Source of the DNA: Crocinitomicaceae bacterium
GTDB taxonomy: Bacteria > Bacteroidota > Bacteroidia > Flavobacteriales_D > Crocinitomicaceae
NCBI GenBank assembly: GCA_024639405.1
Contig: JAHEIL010000047.1
Location: 48,911-112,910 of the forward strand
DNA length: 64,000 nucleotides
Direction: 5' to 3'
How positions within the stretch are numbered: position 1 is the first letter of the stretch; each line of letters begins with the position of its first letter. The notes beneath the pieces were generated by a model, which searched no databases, was not told the origin of the DNA, and worked only from the letters and a program-made list of their open reading frames with translations. A program made the translations under genes and the position numbers. Below are positions 17,839 to 26,352 of the stretch, in pieces.

Positions 17839-18849
17839 TTATTTCTTTAACCAGCCATTTCTTGAAAAGTAAATTAACAAAGAAATAGCTATCAAAAACA
17901 TCACACCAATTACAGTGTAATAACCGTATGGATAATCCAATTCTGGCATGTACTTGAAATTCATTCCATAAACACCAACAATAAAAGTTAAGGGAATAAA
18001 AATTGAGCTAACTATCGTCAATATTTTCATAATTTCATTCATACGCTGACCTTGAACGGCATAATATAAATTTGCCATACCATCTAAAATCTGCTTATTT
18101 GCATCTATCTCTTCTAATACTTCGTTGCAATTTTCTTTTAATTCGCTAAAATGATGTCTATTTGTTGGGTCTAAAAATGGATTATCTAATTTATCCAATT
18201 GAAAAGTCACATCTTTTAATGGTAAAACAATTTTTCTAAGCTCTATTAATTTTCTTTTTTCTAATTCAATAGATTGTAAAACTTCATTATTACTAGCATG
18301 TTTGATTTTATGCTCTAACTGTTCAATGGATAACGTACTACTTTCTAATACCTCAAAATAATTATCCAAAATTGCATCCAACATTCTAAACAATAAAAAA
18401 TCGGCGCCTTTTGTTCTTATTTTACCTCTTTTTTTCTCAATTCTGTCGCGCACATCAGCAAAATGCATTGAACTTTTCTCTTGAAAAGAAACTAAATAAT
18501 TGGTACCTAAAACAAAACTAATCTGCTCCTGCAATAATTGAGATGAATCAGATTGAATAGGCAATGCAGAGCGAATTGAGAAAAACATATAGTGCTGATA
18601 TTCCTCTAGTTTTGGCCTTCTTTTTTCGGTAAAAATATCTTCAACTGTTAAGGGATCAATCGCTAAATTTTGACACAACTTTTTAATTGATTCATGATCA
18701 TTTAAACCATGAAAATTTAACCAAGACACATAATTATGATCTAATTCATCTAAATGAAATTCTTGCGCAAAACGAGCAGCTGTATCTGTAGTAGCTAAAA
18801 AGAAATCATTTTGATATTTGTATAATTGACACGATTGATTATTATCCAT
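17839..18849 (-). CDS. corA: CorA family magnesium/cobalt transporter
   Basis: 336 residues. A long cytoplasmic helical domain (1-270) is followed by two C-terminal membrane helices. The signature GMN motif is intact in VGVYGMNFKYMPELD at the end of helix 1 (about residue 294). CorA forms a pentameric channel for Mg2+ (also Co2+, Ni2+) gated by cytoplasmic Mg2+. Last gene of an operon with an M42 peptidase, YigZ and a PIG-V-like protein; it starts 15 bases after the peptidase gene. Confidence 0.93.
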   Translation of the reverse strand: MDNNQSCQLYKYQNDFFLATTDTAARFAQEFHLDELDHNYVSWLNFHGLNDHESIKKLCQNLAIDPLTVEDIFTEKRRPKLEEYQHYMFFSIRSALPIQSDSSQLLQEQISFVLGTNYLVSFQEKSSMHFADVRDRIEKKRGKIRTKGADFLLFRMLDAILDNYFEVLESSTLSIEQLEHKIKHASNNEVLQSIELEKRKLIELRKIVLPLKDVTFQLDKLDNPFLDPTNRHHFSELKENCNEVLEEIDANKQILDGMANLYYAVQGQRMNEIMKILTIVSSIFIPLTFIVGVYGMNFKYMPELDYPYGYYTVIGVMFLIAISLLIYFSRNGWLKK

Positions 18850-18864
18850 TTCAATTCTTTTTAA

Positions 18865-19788
18865 TTATAAATGTACCATTAAAAAACGATACAATTCAAC
18901 CATTGCAATGATATCTGATTTATACACTTTTTCATCTGGTGTATGAACATTGTCTTCAGGCGCACCAATAAAACACCAATCAATTGGTAAATGTGACTTT
19001 TGAAGGGCTGTTCCATCACTTCCACCAGCAGACTCAACTTCCAACTGAAATTGAACTCCTGATTGTTTTGCTAATTTAATTATTTTATTCAAGTATACTT
19101 TTCTTGGAATCCAACTATCACGCATTGAAATAGCAACTCCACCTCCATGAATAACACCATTTGTAACCCATGTAATATCAGAAATCAAAGCTTGACGCAC
19201 TTGATAATGATCCAATAAATATTTTGCACAAAAGGAAACTGAATTACCACCGTGCTCTTCGTAAGTTGAAAATACAATAGCGCCATGTTCTAATGTCTCA
19301 GCTACTTTTAGAGCATTCCACATCCCTAATCGATTGTCTAAATAGGGTGACTGTACAAATGTATCAGTTTCTCTAAAATTTGGTTGAAAGGTTAAGTTGG
19401 TTCCACGTTCTATGGTCCGATCATACACATATTGAATCGAACGATCACCAGAATCGTGTTCAATAATCATTAATTCTGTTTCAATTTCACCGATTGAATC
19501 AGATCCTACCAATGCTGTTCCTTCAATAATTCTTGGTCCTCCAATTTTTATCAACTCTTTTTCATAACCCACTGTAAATCCAATTGAATCCATGTGTGCA
19601 TAAATAGCAGTTTTCGGTTGACCAAAAATCAATACTACACAATCTTGAAATAAATCACCTTCAATAATTGTAGGAATTGACTTCCAGTTTTCTTGCGCTT
19701 GCTTTACGTAGTTTATTACAAATTCTTTTATGCGACTTTCATCTCCAGACGCTCCTCTCAAAGCGGTTAATTCTTTTAATAATTTCAT
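18865..19788 (-). CDS. M42 family aminopeptidase-like metallopeptidase
   Basis: 307 residues, a little short for M42 glutamyl aminopeptidases/endoglucanases. Probable metal and catalytic residues are in place: YAHMDSIGF (His, Asp), SPYLDNRLGMW (bridging Asp), TYEEHGG (catalytic Glu pair), SDITW (Asp) and NVHTPDEK (His near the C-terminus). Such enzymes trim N-terminal residues from peptides as large cytoplasmic oligomers. The start codon overlaps the YigZ stop as TAATG, indicating translational coupling. Confidence 0.85.
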   Translation of the reverse strand: MKLLKELTALRGASGDESRIKEFVINYVKQAQENWKSIPTIIEGDLFQDCVVLIFGQPKTAIYAHMDSIGFTVGYEKELIKIGGPRIIEGTALVGSDSIGEIETELMIIEHDSGDRSIQYVYDRTIERGTNLTFQPNFRETDTFVQSPYLDNRLGMWNALKVAETLEHGAIVFSTYEEHGGNSVSFCAKYLLDHYQVRQALISDITWVTNGVIHGGGVAISMRDSWIPRKVYLNKIIKLAKQSGVQFQLEVESAGGSDGTALQKSHLPIDWCFIGAPEDNVHTPDEKVYKSDIIAMVELYRFLMVHL

Positions 19789-20402
19789 TATTTAATTCCT
19801 TTTGATTGATAGGTTACTGTTGACATTTTATCCAATTCTTCTTTCAATATAATTGACAAATTCAACGGAAACAATGCTGTTAATTTACAAACTAATCCAA
19901 AATCTTGCTCCTGTTGAACAATCTCTTTTGATTTTAACAAATTCATTACTTGTGGCAAATCAACATATTCAAAACAAATTTCAACCCAGTCAAAAACTTC
20001 AATAGTAATGATTTCTGCTGATTCAATCGCTTCTTTTGCAGCTGTTTTGTATGCTTGAACCAATCCGCCAACACCTAATTTTGTTCCCCCAAAATAACGA
20101 ACAACTCCGATTAAAACATTCGTTAATTCATATGATTGAATTTGACCTAAAATTGGAATACCTGCAGAGTTATTTGGCTCTCCATCGTCATTCGACCGAA
20201 CTTGCTTATGATCCAAACCAAAACGATAAGCATAACAAAGATGTCTCGCTTGAAAATGATCTTTTCTCCATTGATCTAAATACTTCTTCGCCTCTTCTTC
20301 AGAATAACAAGCTACTACATATCCGATAAACTTAGAACCTTTTTCTTTGTATAGTCCTTCTGATTCTTCTTTTACTGTTTTATACGTAGCAACTAATTCC
20401 AT
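19788..20402 (-). CDS. YigZ/IMPACT family protein
   Basis: 204 residues from ATG at 20402. A longer reading from GTG 20414 is possible but the ATG overlaps the preceding stop as TAATG, the same arrangement as the next junction. The IMPACT domain is clear: KGSKFIGYVV, RHLCYAYRFG, SNDDGEPNNSAGIPIL and VVRYFGGTKLGVGGLV. A DUF1949-type ferredoxin-like domain follows at the C-terminus. Eukaryotic IMPACT regulates Gcn2; the role of bacterial members is uncertain, with nucleic-acid or ribosome association suspected. Confidence 0.9.
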   Translation of the reverse strand: MELVATYKTVKEESEGLYKEKGSKFIGYVVACYSEEEAKKYLDQWRKDHFQARHLCYAYRFGLDHKQVRSNDDGEPNNSAGIPILGQIQSYELTNVLIGVVRYFGGTKLGVGGLVQAYKTAAKEAIESAEIITIEVFDWVEICFEYVDLPQVMNLLKSKEIVQQEQDFGLVCKLTALFPLNLSIILKEELDKMSTVTYQSKGIK

Positions 20403-21607
20403 TATCCAACCCACGAATTTGTTAAAAATCGAACAAATAATAACAGCTGAAAAACACCATTAATTGCAATTAAACCAATCAACCAATAACGTTGAATTGA
20501 CTGATTGTGATGTTTTATTATAAAAAGTAGAACCATATAAAGTGTAAGCAATAAAAACTTCAATAGCACTTGAATGTGAACATAAGAACCAAAAAGTAGC
20601 CAAAATAATAATATACCAATACCAATGAGCATAATTTGTTTAGGCGTTAAGTTGATTTTATATTCCAACCAATAGTACAAAACAATAAGTACAAATGGTG
20701 TTGCAAAAACAAAACGATTTAAACTAAATAAACTACCACCTCTAAAGAGTAAGACCAATAATCCTATACCAACAATATACAAGGCTGAAAAAACAAATTC
20801 TGGCGACAACGTATATTTCTGTTTTTTCATTTGTTGAATACTTACCAAAAGTAAAAGACCTGTTAATACTGCAAATAAAAAAGCAACTCCATCTAATCGA
20901 ACAATAAAACCACCCGCCCAAGAAGTTAAAGGTAAATGAGGCAATTGCAAGAAATTACCCCAGCCTTTTTGAATGGAAAAGTAATTTTCAGCAGAATGGT
21001 TGTAGAAATATTGAACAGTTAACACGCTTAAAATTCCAAGCGACACTACTATACTCGCACTAAAACAATGTTTTATTCTTTCTTTCAAGGAATCCAAGGT
21101 CATCCAAAAGGTAATAAACAACGCTGGTGCTAAAACAGTAAAAGAAGGACGTGTAACAACACAAAAAAACAAGCCTAAATAAATTAATGAATAGTTTTTT
21201 TTCTTTAAGCCAACAAGAATTAAACTTGAAAATAAGAAGAAGAAAGCTTCTGTATAAGGTAGATAGTAAAAAATGACACTCGGTATTGTTAAAAATAAGA
21301 GTATTTGTAGTGTCGTGAAATTGAAAACTTTAGTCAGCCAATAAAAAGAGAATAGATAAATTAAACTATTGAATAAGGTAATTCCAAGAATTGAAAATCC
21401 AGTAAATTTCCATATGAGCGGAAAAAATGGAAAAAATGCAGTTCTAAAATCTGAATAATTACCATTTTTAATCGAGTAATAATGCTGCGCATCCCAATTC
21501 AAAAAATGTCCTTCTGAGAGAAATCCAGGAAAAATATAGCTATTCAAGATAAAAACGAGCGAACTAAAAAAAATGCTGTAAATCCCAATGATTGAAATAG
21601 ATTTCAT
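20402..21607 (-). CDS. PIG-V-like polytopic membrane mannosyltransferase homologue
   Basis: 401 residues with roughly ten membrane helices. The first external loop after helix 1 carries LNWDAQHYYSIKNGNYSD and then AFFPFFPLIWKF, the WD..HY...AFFP pattern of the PIG-V/GPI-mannosyltransferase 2 family (GT-C fold) with its conserved acidic residue. Bacterial relatives probably transfer a sugar from a lipid-linked donor to an envelope acceptor. First gene of the four-gene operon; its promoter box lies 14 bases upstream. Confidence 0.7.
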   Translation of the reverse strand: MKSISIIGIYSIFFSSLVFILNSYIFPGFLSEGHFLNWDAQHYYSIKNGNYSDFRTAFFPFFPLIWKFTGFSILGITLFNSLIYLFSFYWLTKVFNFTTLQILLFLTIPSVIFYYLPYTEAFFFLFSSLILVGLKKKNYSLIYLGLFFCVVTRPSFTVLAPALFITFWMTLDSLKERIKHCFSASIVVSLGILSVLTVQYFYNHSAENYFSIQKGWGNFLQLPHLPLTSWAGGFIVRLDGVAFLFAVLTGLLLLVSIQQMKKQKYTLSPEFVFSALYIVGIGLLVLLFRGGSLFSLNRFVFATPFVLIVLYYWLEYKINLTPKQIMLIGIGILLFWLLFGSYVHIQVLLKFLLLTLYMVLLFIIKHHNQSIQRYWLIGLIAINGVFQLLLFVRFLTNSWVG

Positions 21608-21620
21608 ACTTGTATTTTAA

Positions 21621-21628
21621 CAAATATA
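21621..21628 (-). promoter_or_regulatory. -7 box of the PIG-V/yigZ/M42/corA operon
   Basis: The minus-strand TATATTTG is a perfect TAnnTTTG match 13 bases before the start codon. It directly follows the T-tract of the dnaA terminator. Confidence 0.55.
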
Positions 21629-21655
21629 AAAAAAGCCATTCAAAAGAATGGCCTT
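21627..21655 (-). terminator. dnaA terminator
   Basis: GCCATTC (21635-21641) pairs with GAATGGC (21646-21652) around AAAA. On the minus strand the stem is followed by a run of Ts (A-run 21628-21634 on the plus strand). It is immediately downstream of the dnaA stop. Confidence 0.85.
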
Positions 21656-21659
21656 AAAT

Positions 21660-23090
21660 TTATTGAATCGTTAATTTCTTTTCTAGATCTTCCAAATAAA
21701 CTCTGAATTGTTTATCTGTTTCTGATAAATTGGTAACTGTTCTACAAGCATGAAGCACCGTAGCATGGTCTTTTCCTCCACAATGTGCACCAATATTCGC
21801 TAACGATGACTTAGTCATTTTCTTAGAGAAGAACATCGAAATTTGACGCGCTTGAACAACCTCTCGTTTACGTGTTTTAGATTTCAACATTTCCATTGGT
21901 AAGTCGAAGTAATCACACACCACTTTTTGAATGTATTCAATCGAAACTTCACGAGCTGTATTTTTAACAAATTTGTCTACCATTTGTTTCGCCAACTCCA
22001 GCGTAATTGCTTTTTTGTTTAAGGATGCTTGCGCCAATAAAGTATTCAACGCACCTTCCATTTCACGAACATTTGTATTGATTGAATACGCTAAGTATTC
22101 TACAACATCTTTTGGCAACTCAATACCATTTCCATACATTTTTTTCTCTAAAATCGCAATTCTAGTTTCTAAATCTGGAGAAGCTAAATCCGCTGACAAG
22201 CCCCATTTAAATCGTGACAACAATCGTTGCTCCATTCCTTGCATTTCTACAGGTGGTTTGTCTGAAGTCAAGATTATTTGTTTCCCATTTTGATGTAAAT
22301 GGTTGAAAATATGGAAAAATACATCTTGTGTTTTCTCTTTTCCAGAGAAAAATTGTACATCATCCAATATTAACACATCAATCATTTGATAGAAATGTAT
22401 GAAATCATTGGTTGTTCCATTTTTTATAGCATCAATAAATTGATGTGCAAATTTTTCTGACCCTACATATAAAACAGTTTTGTTCGGGAACTGATTTTTA
22501 ATAGAAATTCCAATGGCATGAGATAAATGAGTCTTACCTAAACCTACTCCACCATAAATCAATAATGGATTAAATGCAGTTCCTCCAGGTTTGTTTGCAA
22601 CAGCATAGCCCGATGCTCGCGCCAAACGGTTGCAATCACCTTCAATGAAACTTTCAAAAGTATAAGTTGGATTCAAATTTGATTCAACGTGCACTTTTTT
22701 CAAACCAGGAATAATAAATGGATTTCTAATTTGATTTTCATTGATATTCATTGGCATTGTAACTGGCGCATTTTTTAATGAACGCTTATTTAATGCAGGT
22801 AATTTAACAGTATAAGGTGTTGAATTAGTTGTATTGTTTTCCATTACAATACTATATTCCAATGTTCCTTCAGCTCCTAGTTCTTTTTTAACAACTTTCT
22901 TCAATAAAGTAATGTAATTTTCTTCCAACCACTCATAAAAAAAATGTGAAGGCACTTGAATTGTAAGAACATTGTCCTCCAAACGAACCGGAATAATTGG
23001 TTCGAACCATGTTTTAAATGCTTGTAAAGAAATATTATCTTTAATAACTTTCACACACGCACCCCATACAATCTCATGTCGATTACTCAT
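21660..23090 (-). CDS. dnaA: chromosomal replication initiator DnaA
   Basis: 476 residues with all four domains: N-terminal interaction domain (1-75), short linker, AAA+ domain with Walker A YGGVGLGKTHL (near 179-189) and Walker B VLILDDVQFF, and a DNA-binding domain ending with the signature GGKDHATVLHACRTV. It opens the replication origin and regulates initiation. The gene is isolated from its neighbours by a terminator on one side and a 346-base non-coding gap on the other. Confidence 0.97.
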   Translation of the reverse strand: MSNRHEIVWGACVKVIKDNISLQAFKTWFEPIIPVRLEDNVLTIQVPSHFFYEWLEENYITLLKKVVKKELGAEGTLEYSIVMENNTTNSTPYTVKLPALNKRSLKNAPVTMPMNINENQIRNPFIIPGLKKVHVESNLNPTYTFESFIEGDCNRLARASGYAVANKPGGTAFNPLLIYGGVGLGKTHLSHAIGISIKNQFPNKTVLYVGSEKFAHQFIDAIKNGTTNDFIHFYQMIDVLILDDVQFFSGKEKTQDVFFHIFNHLHQNGKQIILTSDKPPVEMQGMEQRLLSRFKWGLSADLASPDLETRIAILEKKMYGNGIELPKDVVEYLAYSINTNVREMEGALNTLLAQASLNKKAITLELAKQMVDKFVKNTAREVSIEYIQKVVCDYFDLPMEMLKSKTRKREVVQARQISMFFSKKMTKSSLANIGAHCGGKDHATVLHACRTVTNLSETDKQFRVYLEDLEKKLTIQ

Positions 23091-23436
23091 TGTTAAAATC
23101 TTTTAATATTAGTATAATTTCAAGTTGCCTCGGATTATTTCACAGCGTAGTTTCAATGGTCAAATTTTGGAAGTACAAATATTTACATAAAAAAGTTAAA
23201 AAAAAAATCATTTTGCTATTGACTTTTTAAAATGTTTTACTTGTTACCTAAGTAATTCGTTGACAAACATAGTTAATCAACTCAAACAAAAGGATGTAGT
23301 GAAAAAAATACAATTCTTTTATTTTCTGTGTTTTTTTTGACCTTGTTAACACTTTTGTAAATTTAATGAAAAAACTGTGTTAAAAATCATTTCTAATGTG
23401 ATAATATTTACTTTTGAAGGTGAAATTGTTGAAAAA
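23091..23436. other. 346-base non-coding gap between dnaA and thioesterase gene
   Basis: Very AT-rich. I find no convincing cluster of DnaA boxes (TTATNCACA), so I do not call an origin. Features seen: a one-mismatch -7 box CACTTTTG (23350-23357) facing the thioesterase gene, and an inverted repeat TTAACAC (23346-23352) / GTGTTAA (23377-23383) around it. An open frame from GTG 23377 joins the thioesterase frame but looks like leader. Confidence 0.4.
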
Positions 23437-23856
23437 ATGAATTATAACTATCAAAATACAATTCAACTGCGCGTTCGATATGGCGAGACAGATCAAATGG
23501 GCTATTGTTACTATGGAAATTATGCACAATACTTTGAAGTTGGACGCGTAGAAGCACTTCGCTATTTGGGTATGAGTTACAAATCATTGGAAGACAATGG
23601 AATCATGTTACCTGTCTTAGATTTTTCAATTCATTACAATTCTCCCGCATTGTACGACGATCTCCTTTCCATTACAACTACAATTGTAAAAATTGAAGGC
23701 GCAAAATTGTTTTTCACCTATTCTATTCACAACGAATCAACCCAATTAATTTGCACTGCTACTACAACACTTGTTTTCATTAATAAAGAAAACAACAAGC
23801 CTTTCAAAGCCCCCCTTTCTTTTGTTCAACTTCTTCATAACTATTCTAATGACTAA
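23437..23856 (+). CDS. YbgC/FadM-type acyl-CoA thioesterase (hot-dog fold)
   Basis: 139 residues from ATG 23437, the normal size of 4-hydroxybenzoyl-CoA-thioesterase-like proteins. The active-site motif is GETDQMGYCYYGNYAQYFEVGR, with the catalytic Asp in TDQMG. It hydrolyses acyl-CoA thioesters in the cytoplasm; substrate range is not predictable. A 20-residue upstream extension to GTG 23377 is not conserved-looking. It overlaps the next gene by eight bases, so the pair is co-translated. Confidence 0.88.
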   Translation: MNYNYQNTIQLRVRYGETDQMGYCYYGNYAQYFEVGRVEALRYLGMSYKSLEDNGIMLPVLDFSIHYNSPALYDDLLSITTTIVKIEGAKLFFTYSIHNESTQLICTATTTLVFINKENNKPFKAPLSFVQLLHNYSND

Positions 23857-24817
23857 TTTCATTTTTAAACCTGCAACACAAGATTTACTTCTTCAGTTTA
23901 CAACTAAAAGAATTGGAGAAACTAAAATTGGAGAAAAAATTGAACTTTCATCATCCTTAAAAGAAGCAAAGTACGTATTGATTGGTATTGAAGAAAACCT
24001 TGGTCCACAAGCAAATGGTGGATTTAGTGGTGCAGAAAATGCTTTTAATGCTTTTTTGAAACGTTTTTTAAACATGCAATCCAATCGTTTTTTAACTGGA
24101 AACGAGCTTGCATTTATTGGCTATATTCAACAAACAACTGATTTTAAAAACATTGAAACGGCTAAAAGCGCGATTACTGAGTTAGATCTATTGGTTGAAA
24201 CAGTTTTAAAACCTTATATTCATCAAGGATTGATTCCAATTGTTATTGGTGGCGGACACAACAATGCTTATCCAATTATTAAAACGATTTCAGAAGCAGC
24301 TAATAAAGCGATCGATGTTATCAACCTTGATCCACATGCTGATTGTAGAGCTTTAGAAGGGCGTCATAGTGGGAATTCGTTTTCATATGCAAAAGAAAAC
24401 GGTTATATAAATCACTATTCGGTTTTAGGTCTCCACAAAAACTATAACAGTACGTTTATATTGGATTACCTTGAATACAACAATTTCTATTACACATTTT
24501 TTGACGATTATATTTTAAATCCTTCACAATTTGACATGGATCTAACCAAGACTTTTCTTTCCATTTCTAAAGAGCGTAAATTTGGAATAGAACTCGATCT
24601 TGATGCCATTGCTTTTACGCCTAGTTCAGCATTTACTCCTTCAGGATTTAATAGTTTAGAAGCCAGAAAATACATTAAAACACTATCTAAACACAGCAAT
24701 TGTTGCTACCTTCACCTCCCTGAAGCCGCACCAACCAATGAAACAGAAGAGAAAATAACTGGAAAATTAATTGCTTACTTAGTTGCTGATTTCATTCAAG
24801 AAAACTTAACGACTTAG
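23849..24817 (+). CDS. arginase/formimidoylglutamase superfamily enzyme
   Basis: 322 residues from ATG 23849, inside the thioesterase 3' end. Ureohydrolase motifs: GGGHNNAYP (metal His; arginases have GGDHS), NLDPHADCR (Asp and His ligands) and ELDLDAIAFTPS (the SxDxDxxDP equivalent). The motif set fits bacterial formimidoylglutamases of histidine breakdown, but no hut genes are adjacent, so agmatinase or another ureohydrolase activity is possible. A longer frame from 23771 is an out-of-frame overlap and is rejected. Confidence 0.85.
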   Translation: MTNFIFKPATQDLLLQFTTKRIGETKIGEKIELSSSLKEAKYVLIGIEENLGPQANGGFSGAENAFNAFLKRFLNMQSNRFLTGNELAFIGYIQQTTDFKNIETAKSAITELDLLVETVLKPYIHQGLIPIVIGGGHNNAYPIIKTISEAANKAIDVINLDPHADCRALEGRHSGNSFSYAKENGYINHYSVLGLHKNYNSTFILDYLEYNNFYYTFFDDYILNPSQFDMDLTKTFLSISKERKFGIELDLDAIAFTPSSAFTPSGFNSLEARKYIKTLSKHSNCCYLHLPEAAPTNETEEKITGKLIAYLVADFIQENLTT

Positions 24818-24818
24818 T

Positions 24819-25166
24819 CTATTTTTTTAACTCGATTTCATCAACCACAATTACAGCTTCAACAGCTTCTACGACGCAAGTTTGAGGCAACATTGATCTG
24901 CTTAAATGATATAAAAAATGAATACCTAATCCATCTTTTTTATATTCGTCTGATAAATTAATTGGATGATACTTTTTTTGTGTTGCACCTTCTTTGACTA
25001 AAATATACAAACAACCTTCTCCAATCTTAACTTCACCGTCTACAAATGATGCATGTACTTCGTTTTTACTTTCTGGTTGTATATTATTTTCATCGTTTTT
25101 ATTTTGCTTAAAGACATTACAACTAAACAACAAAAAAATAAGTATCGATAAGCTAACAACTTTCAT
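24819..25166 (-). CDS. small lipoprotein of unknown function
   Basis: 115 residues. SLSILIFLLFSCNVFKQ is a signal peptide with lipobox (LFSC, cysteine about residue 16), followed by an Asn/Glu-rich linker and a ~70-residue domain with predicted beta strands (EVHASFVDGEVKIGEGCLYILVKEG). Family not recognised. Convergent with the arginase-fold gene, one base apart. A terminator-like hairpin lies 45 bases upstream of its start on the same strand. Confidence 0.75.
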   Translation of the reverse strand: MKVVSLSILIFLLFSCNVFKQNKNDENNIQPESKNEVHASFVDGEVKIGEGCLYILVKEGATQKKYHPINLSDEYKKDGLGIHFLYHLSRSMLPQTCVVEAVEAVIVVDEIELKK

Positions 25167-25210
25167 CTGAAAAAAATATTGATTAAACAGTTGACCAAGT
25201 TAATAAAAAT

Positions 25211-25385
25211 AAAAAAAGAGGCTTCAAAAAAAGCCTCTTCTTTAAAAATTAACCTGTAAATGTTAAAATTTGATCCGTATTACCTTCAACGCAGAACCCA
25301 CCAAAAGGTTACAATTCTTGAAAAATAATCAACTAATTAACATTTGTTCATTGATAAAGAAATCGTTAGTCTTAAAAAAACCTTT
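25211..25385 (-). ncRNA. candidate structured small RNA or attenuated leader
   Basis: Read on the minus strand, a -7 box (TACATTTG at 25398-25391) is followed by ~140 bases containing a patch less AT-rich than its surroundings (25271-25310). That patch can pair in two alternative ways: ACCTT with AAGGT, or AACCT with AGGTT. It ends in a strong terminator: AAGAGGCTT / AAGCCTCTT stem, then T7 at 25217-25211. No gene ends here, since both neighbours are divergent. So it is either a free small RNA or a leader controlling the lipoprotein gene. Predicted from sequence only. Confidence 0.35.
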
Positions 25386-25390
25386 ATTAT

Positions 25391-25404
25391 CAAATGTAAA
25401 TTTG
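25391..25404. promoter_or_regulatory. overlapping divergent -7 boxes
   Basis: Plus-strand TAAATTTG (25397-25404) faces the SirB1-like gene, whose ATG is nine bases further on. Minus-strand TACATTTG (25398-25391) faces the candidate RNA. The two boxes share two bases, so polymerase binding in one direction should exclude the other. Confidence 0.5.
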
Positions 25405-25412
25405 CACAAGAA

Positions 25413-26285
25413 ATGAAAGATAAAATTTCAATAGACGCATTAATTCGCCTAGTCGATGATCCAGATGAACAAGTTTTTGTTCACGTTCGTGACCAGCTTT
25501 TGAATTTTGGCACTTACGCATTGCCTTTTTTGCAAAATTCTTGCGACCTACTAGAAAGCGATTTAATTTTTCAATCACGTATTGAACAAATCATCCATGA
25601 AATTCAATTTGAAGCAATTAAAAACAGGCTTGAAATCTGGGTGAATTCAGAAGAAAAAGATTTGGTTGAAGCAGCTATTATTGTTGCAAAATACCAATAT
25701 CCAAATTTTGACGAAACACTAATTTACAATACAATTGATCACCTTGTCAATGACTGTTGGCTTGAATTAAACAATCGTCAAACAGCTTTTGAGAAAATTA
25801 AAATTATCAATAAAATTATATTTGATTTTCATGGTTTCCAAGGAGATACAATTAATTACAACTCTCCTTTGAACTCCTTCATAAATGCAGTAATTGAAAG
25901 TCGCTCAGGCAACCCTTTAAGTCTTTCAATACTTTATTCTATTGTAGCACAAGCGCTTAACATTCCTGTTTACGGAGTTAATTTGCCCAATCATTTTGTT
26001 TTAGCCTATATGGATGAATATGGATCTCGAAACTATTCAGATAAAAAAAATGATTACGGCGTGTTGTTTTACATTAATCCATTCTCAAAAGGAACACTAA
26101 TTGATGAAAATTCAATTCAAAAATTCATTACAGATTTAAAACTAACGCCTCAAAGATCTTACTTTGAACCATGTTCAAACTCTACCATTATTACTAGAAT
26201 GTTATCCAATCTTATTGCTGGATATGAGCAACTTGGAAATAAAGAAAAAGTAGAAGAATTAAACGTTTTAAGATCAATTATTTAA
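25413..26285 (+). CDS. SirB1/transglutaminase-like domain protein
   Basis: 290 residues from ATG 25413, chosen because the promoter lies directly before it (the frame is open from 25344). The core segment FQGDTINYNSPLNSFINAVIESRSGNPLSLSILYSIVAQ and then VYGVNLPNHFVLAY match the SirB1 N-terminal domain of the transglutaminase-like superfamily. In place of a catalytic Cys the first motif has GNPLSLS, so it is probably not an active transglutaminase (inference). Cytoplasmic, no signal. Function of the family is unclear. Confidence 0.8.
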   Translation: MKDKISIDALIRLVDDPDEQVFVHVRDQLLNFGTYALPFLQNSCDLLESDLIFQSRIEQIIHEIQFEAIKNRLEIWVNSEEKDLVEAAIIVAKYQYPNFDETLIYNTIDHLVNDCWLELNNRQTAFEKIKIINKIIFDFHGFQGDTINYNSPLNSFINAVIESRSGNPLSLSILYSIVAQALNIPVYGVNLPNHFVLAYMDEYGSRNYSDKKNDYGVLFYINPFSKGTLIDENSIQKFITDLKLTPQRSYFEPCSNSTIITRMLSNLIAGYEQLGNKEKVEELNVLRSII

Positions 26286-26352
26286 AAATAAAATTAAAAG
26301 TGTTACTTTTTTTGTTGTTTTCGTTGTAATAGAAACTCAAAAATTACTCGCC

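Noticed and set aside
23091-23436. Replication origin next to dnaA
   Set aside because: The gap is AT-rich and beside dnaA, but I could not find a cluster of DnaA boxes; best matches have two mismatches. A GC-skew plot of the full genome would decide.
23377-23436. Longer N-terminus of the thioesterase from GTG 23377
   Set aside because: The extra 20 residues precede the usual family start and overlap an inverted repeat of the regulatory region.
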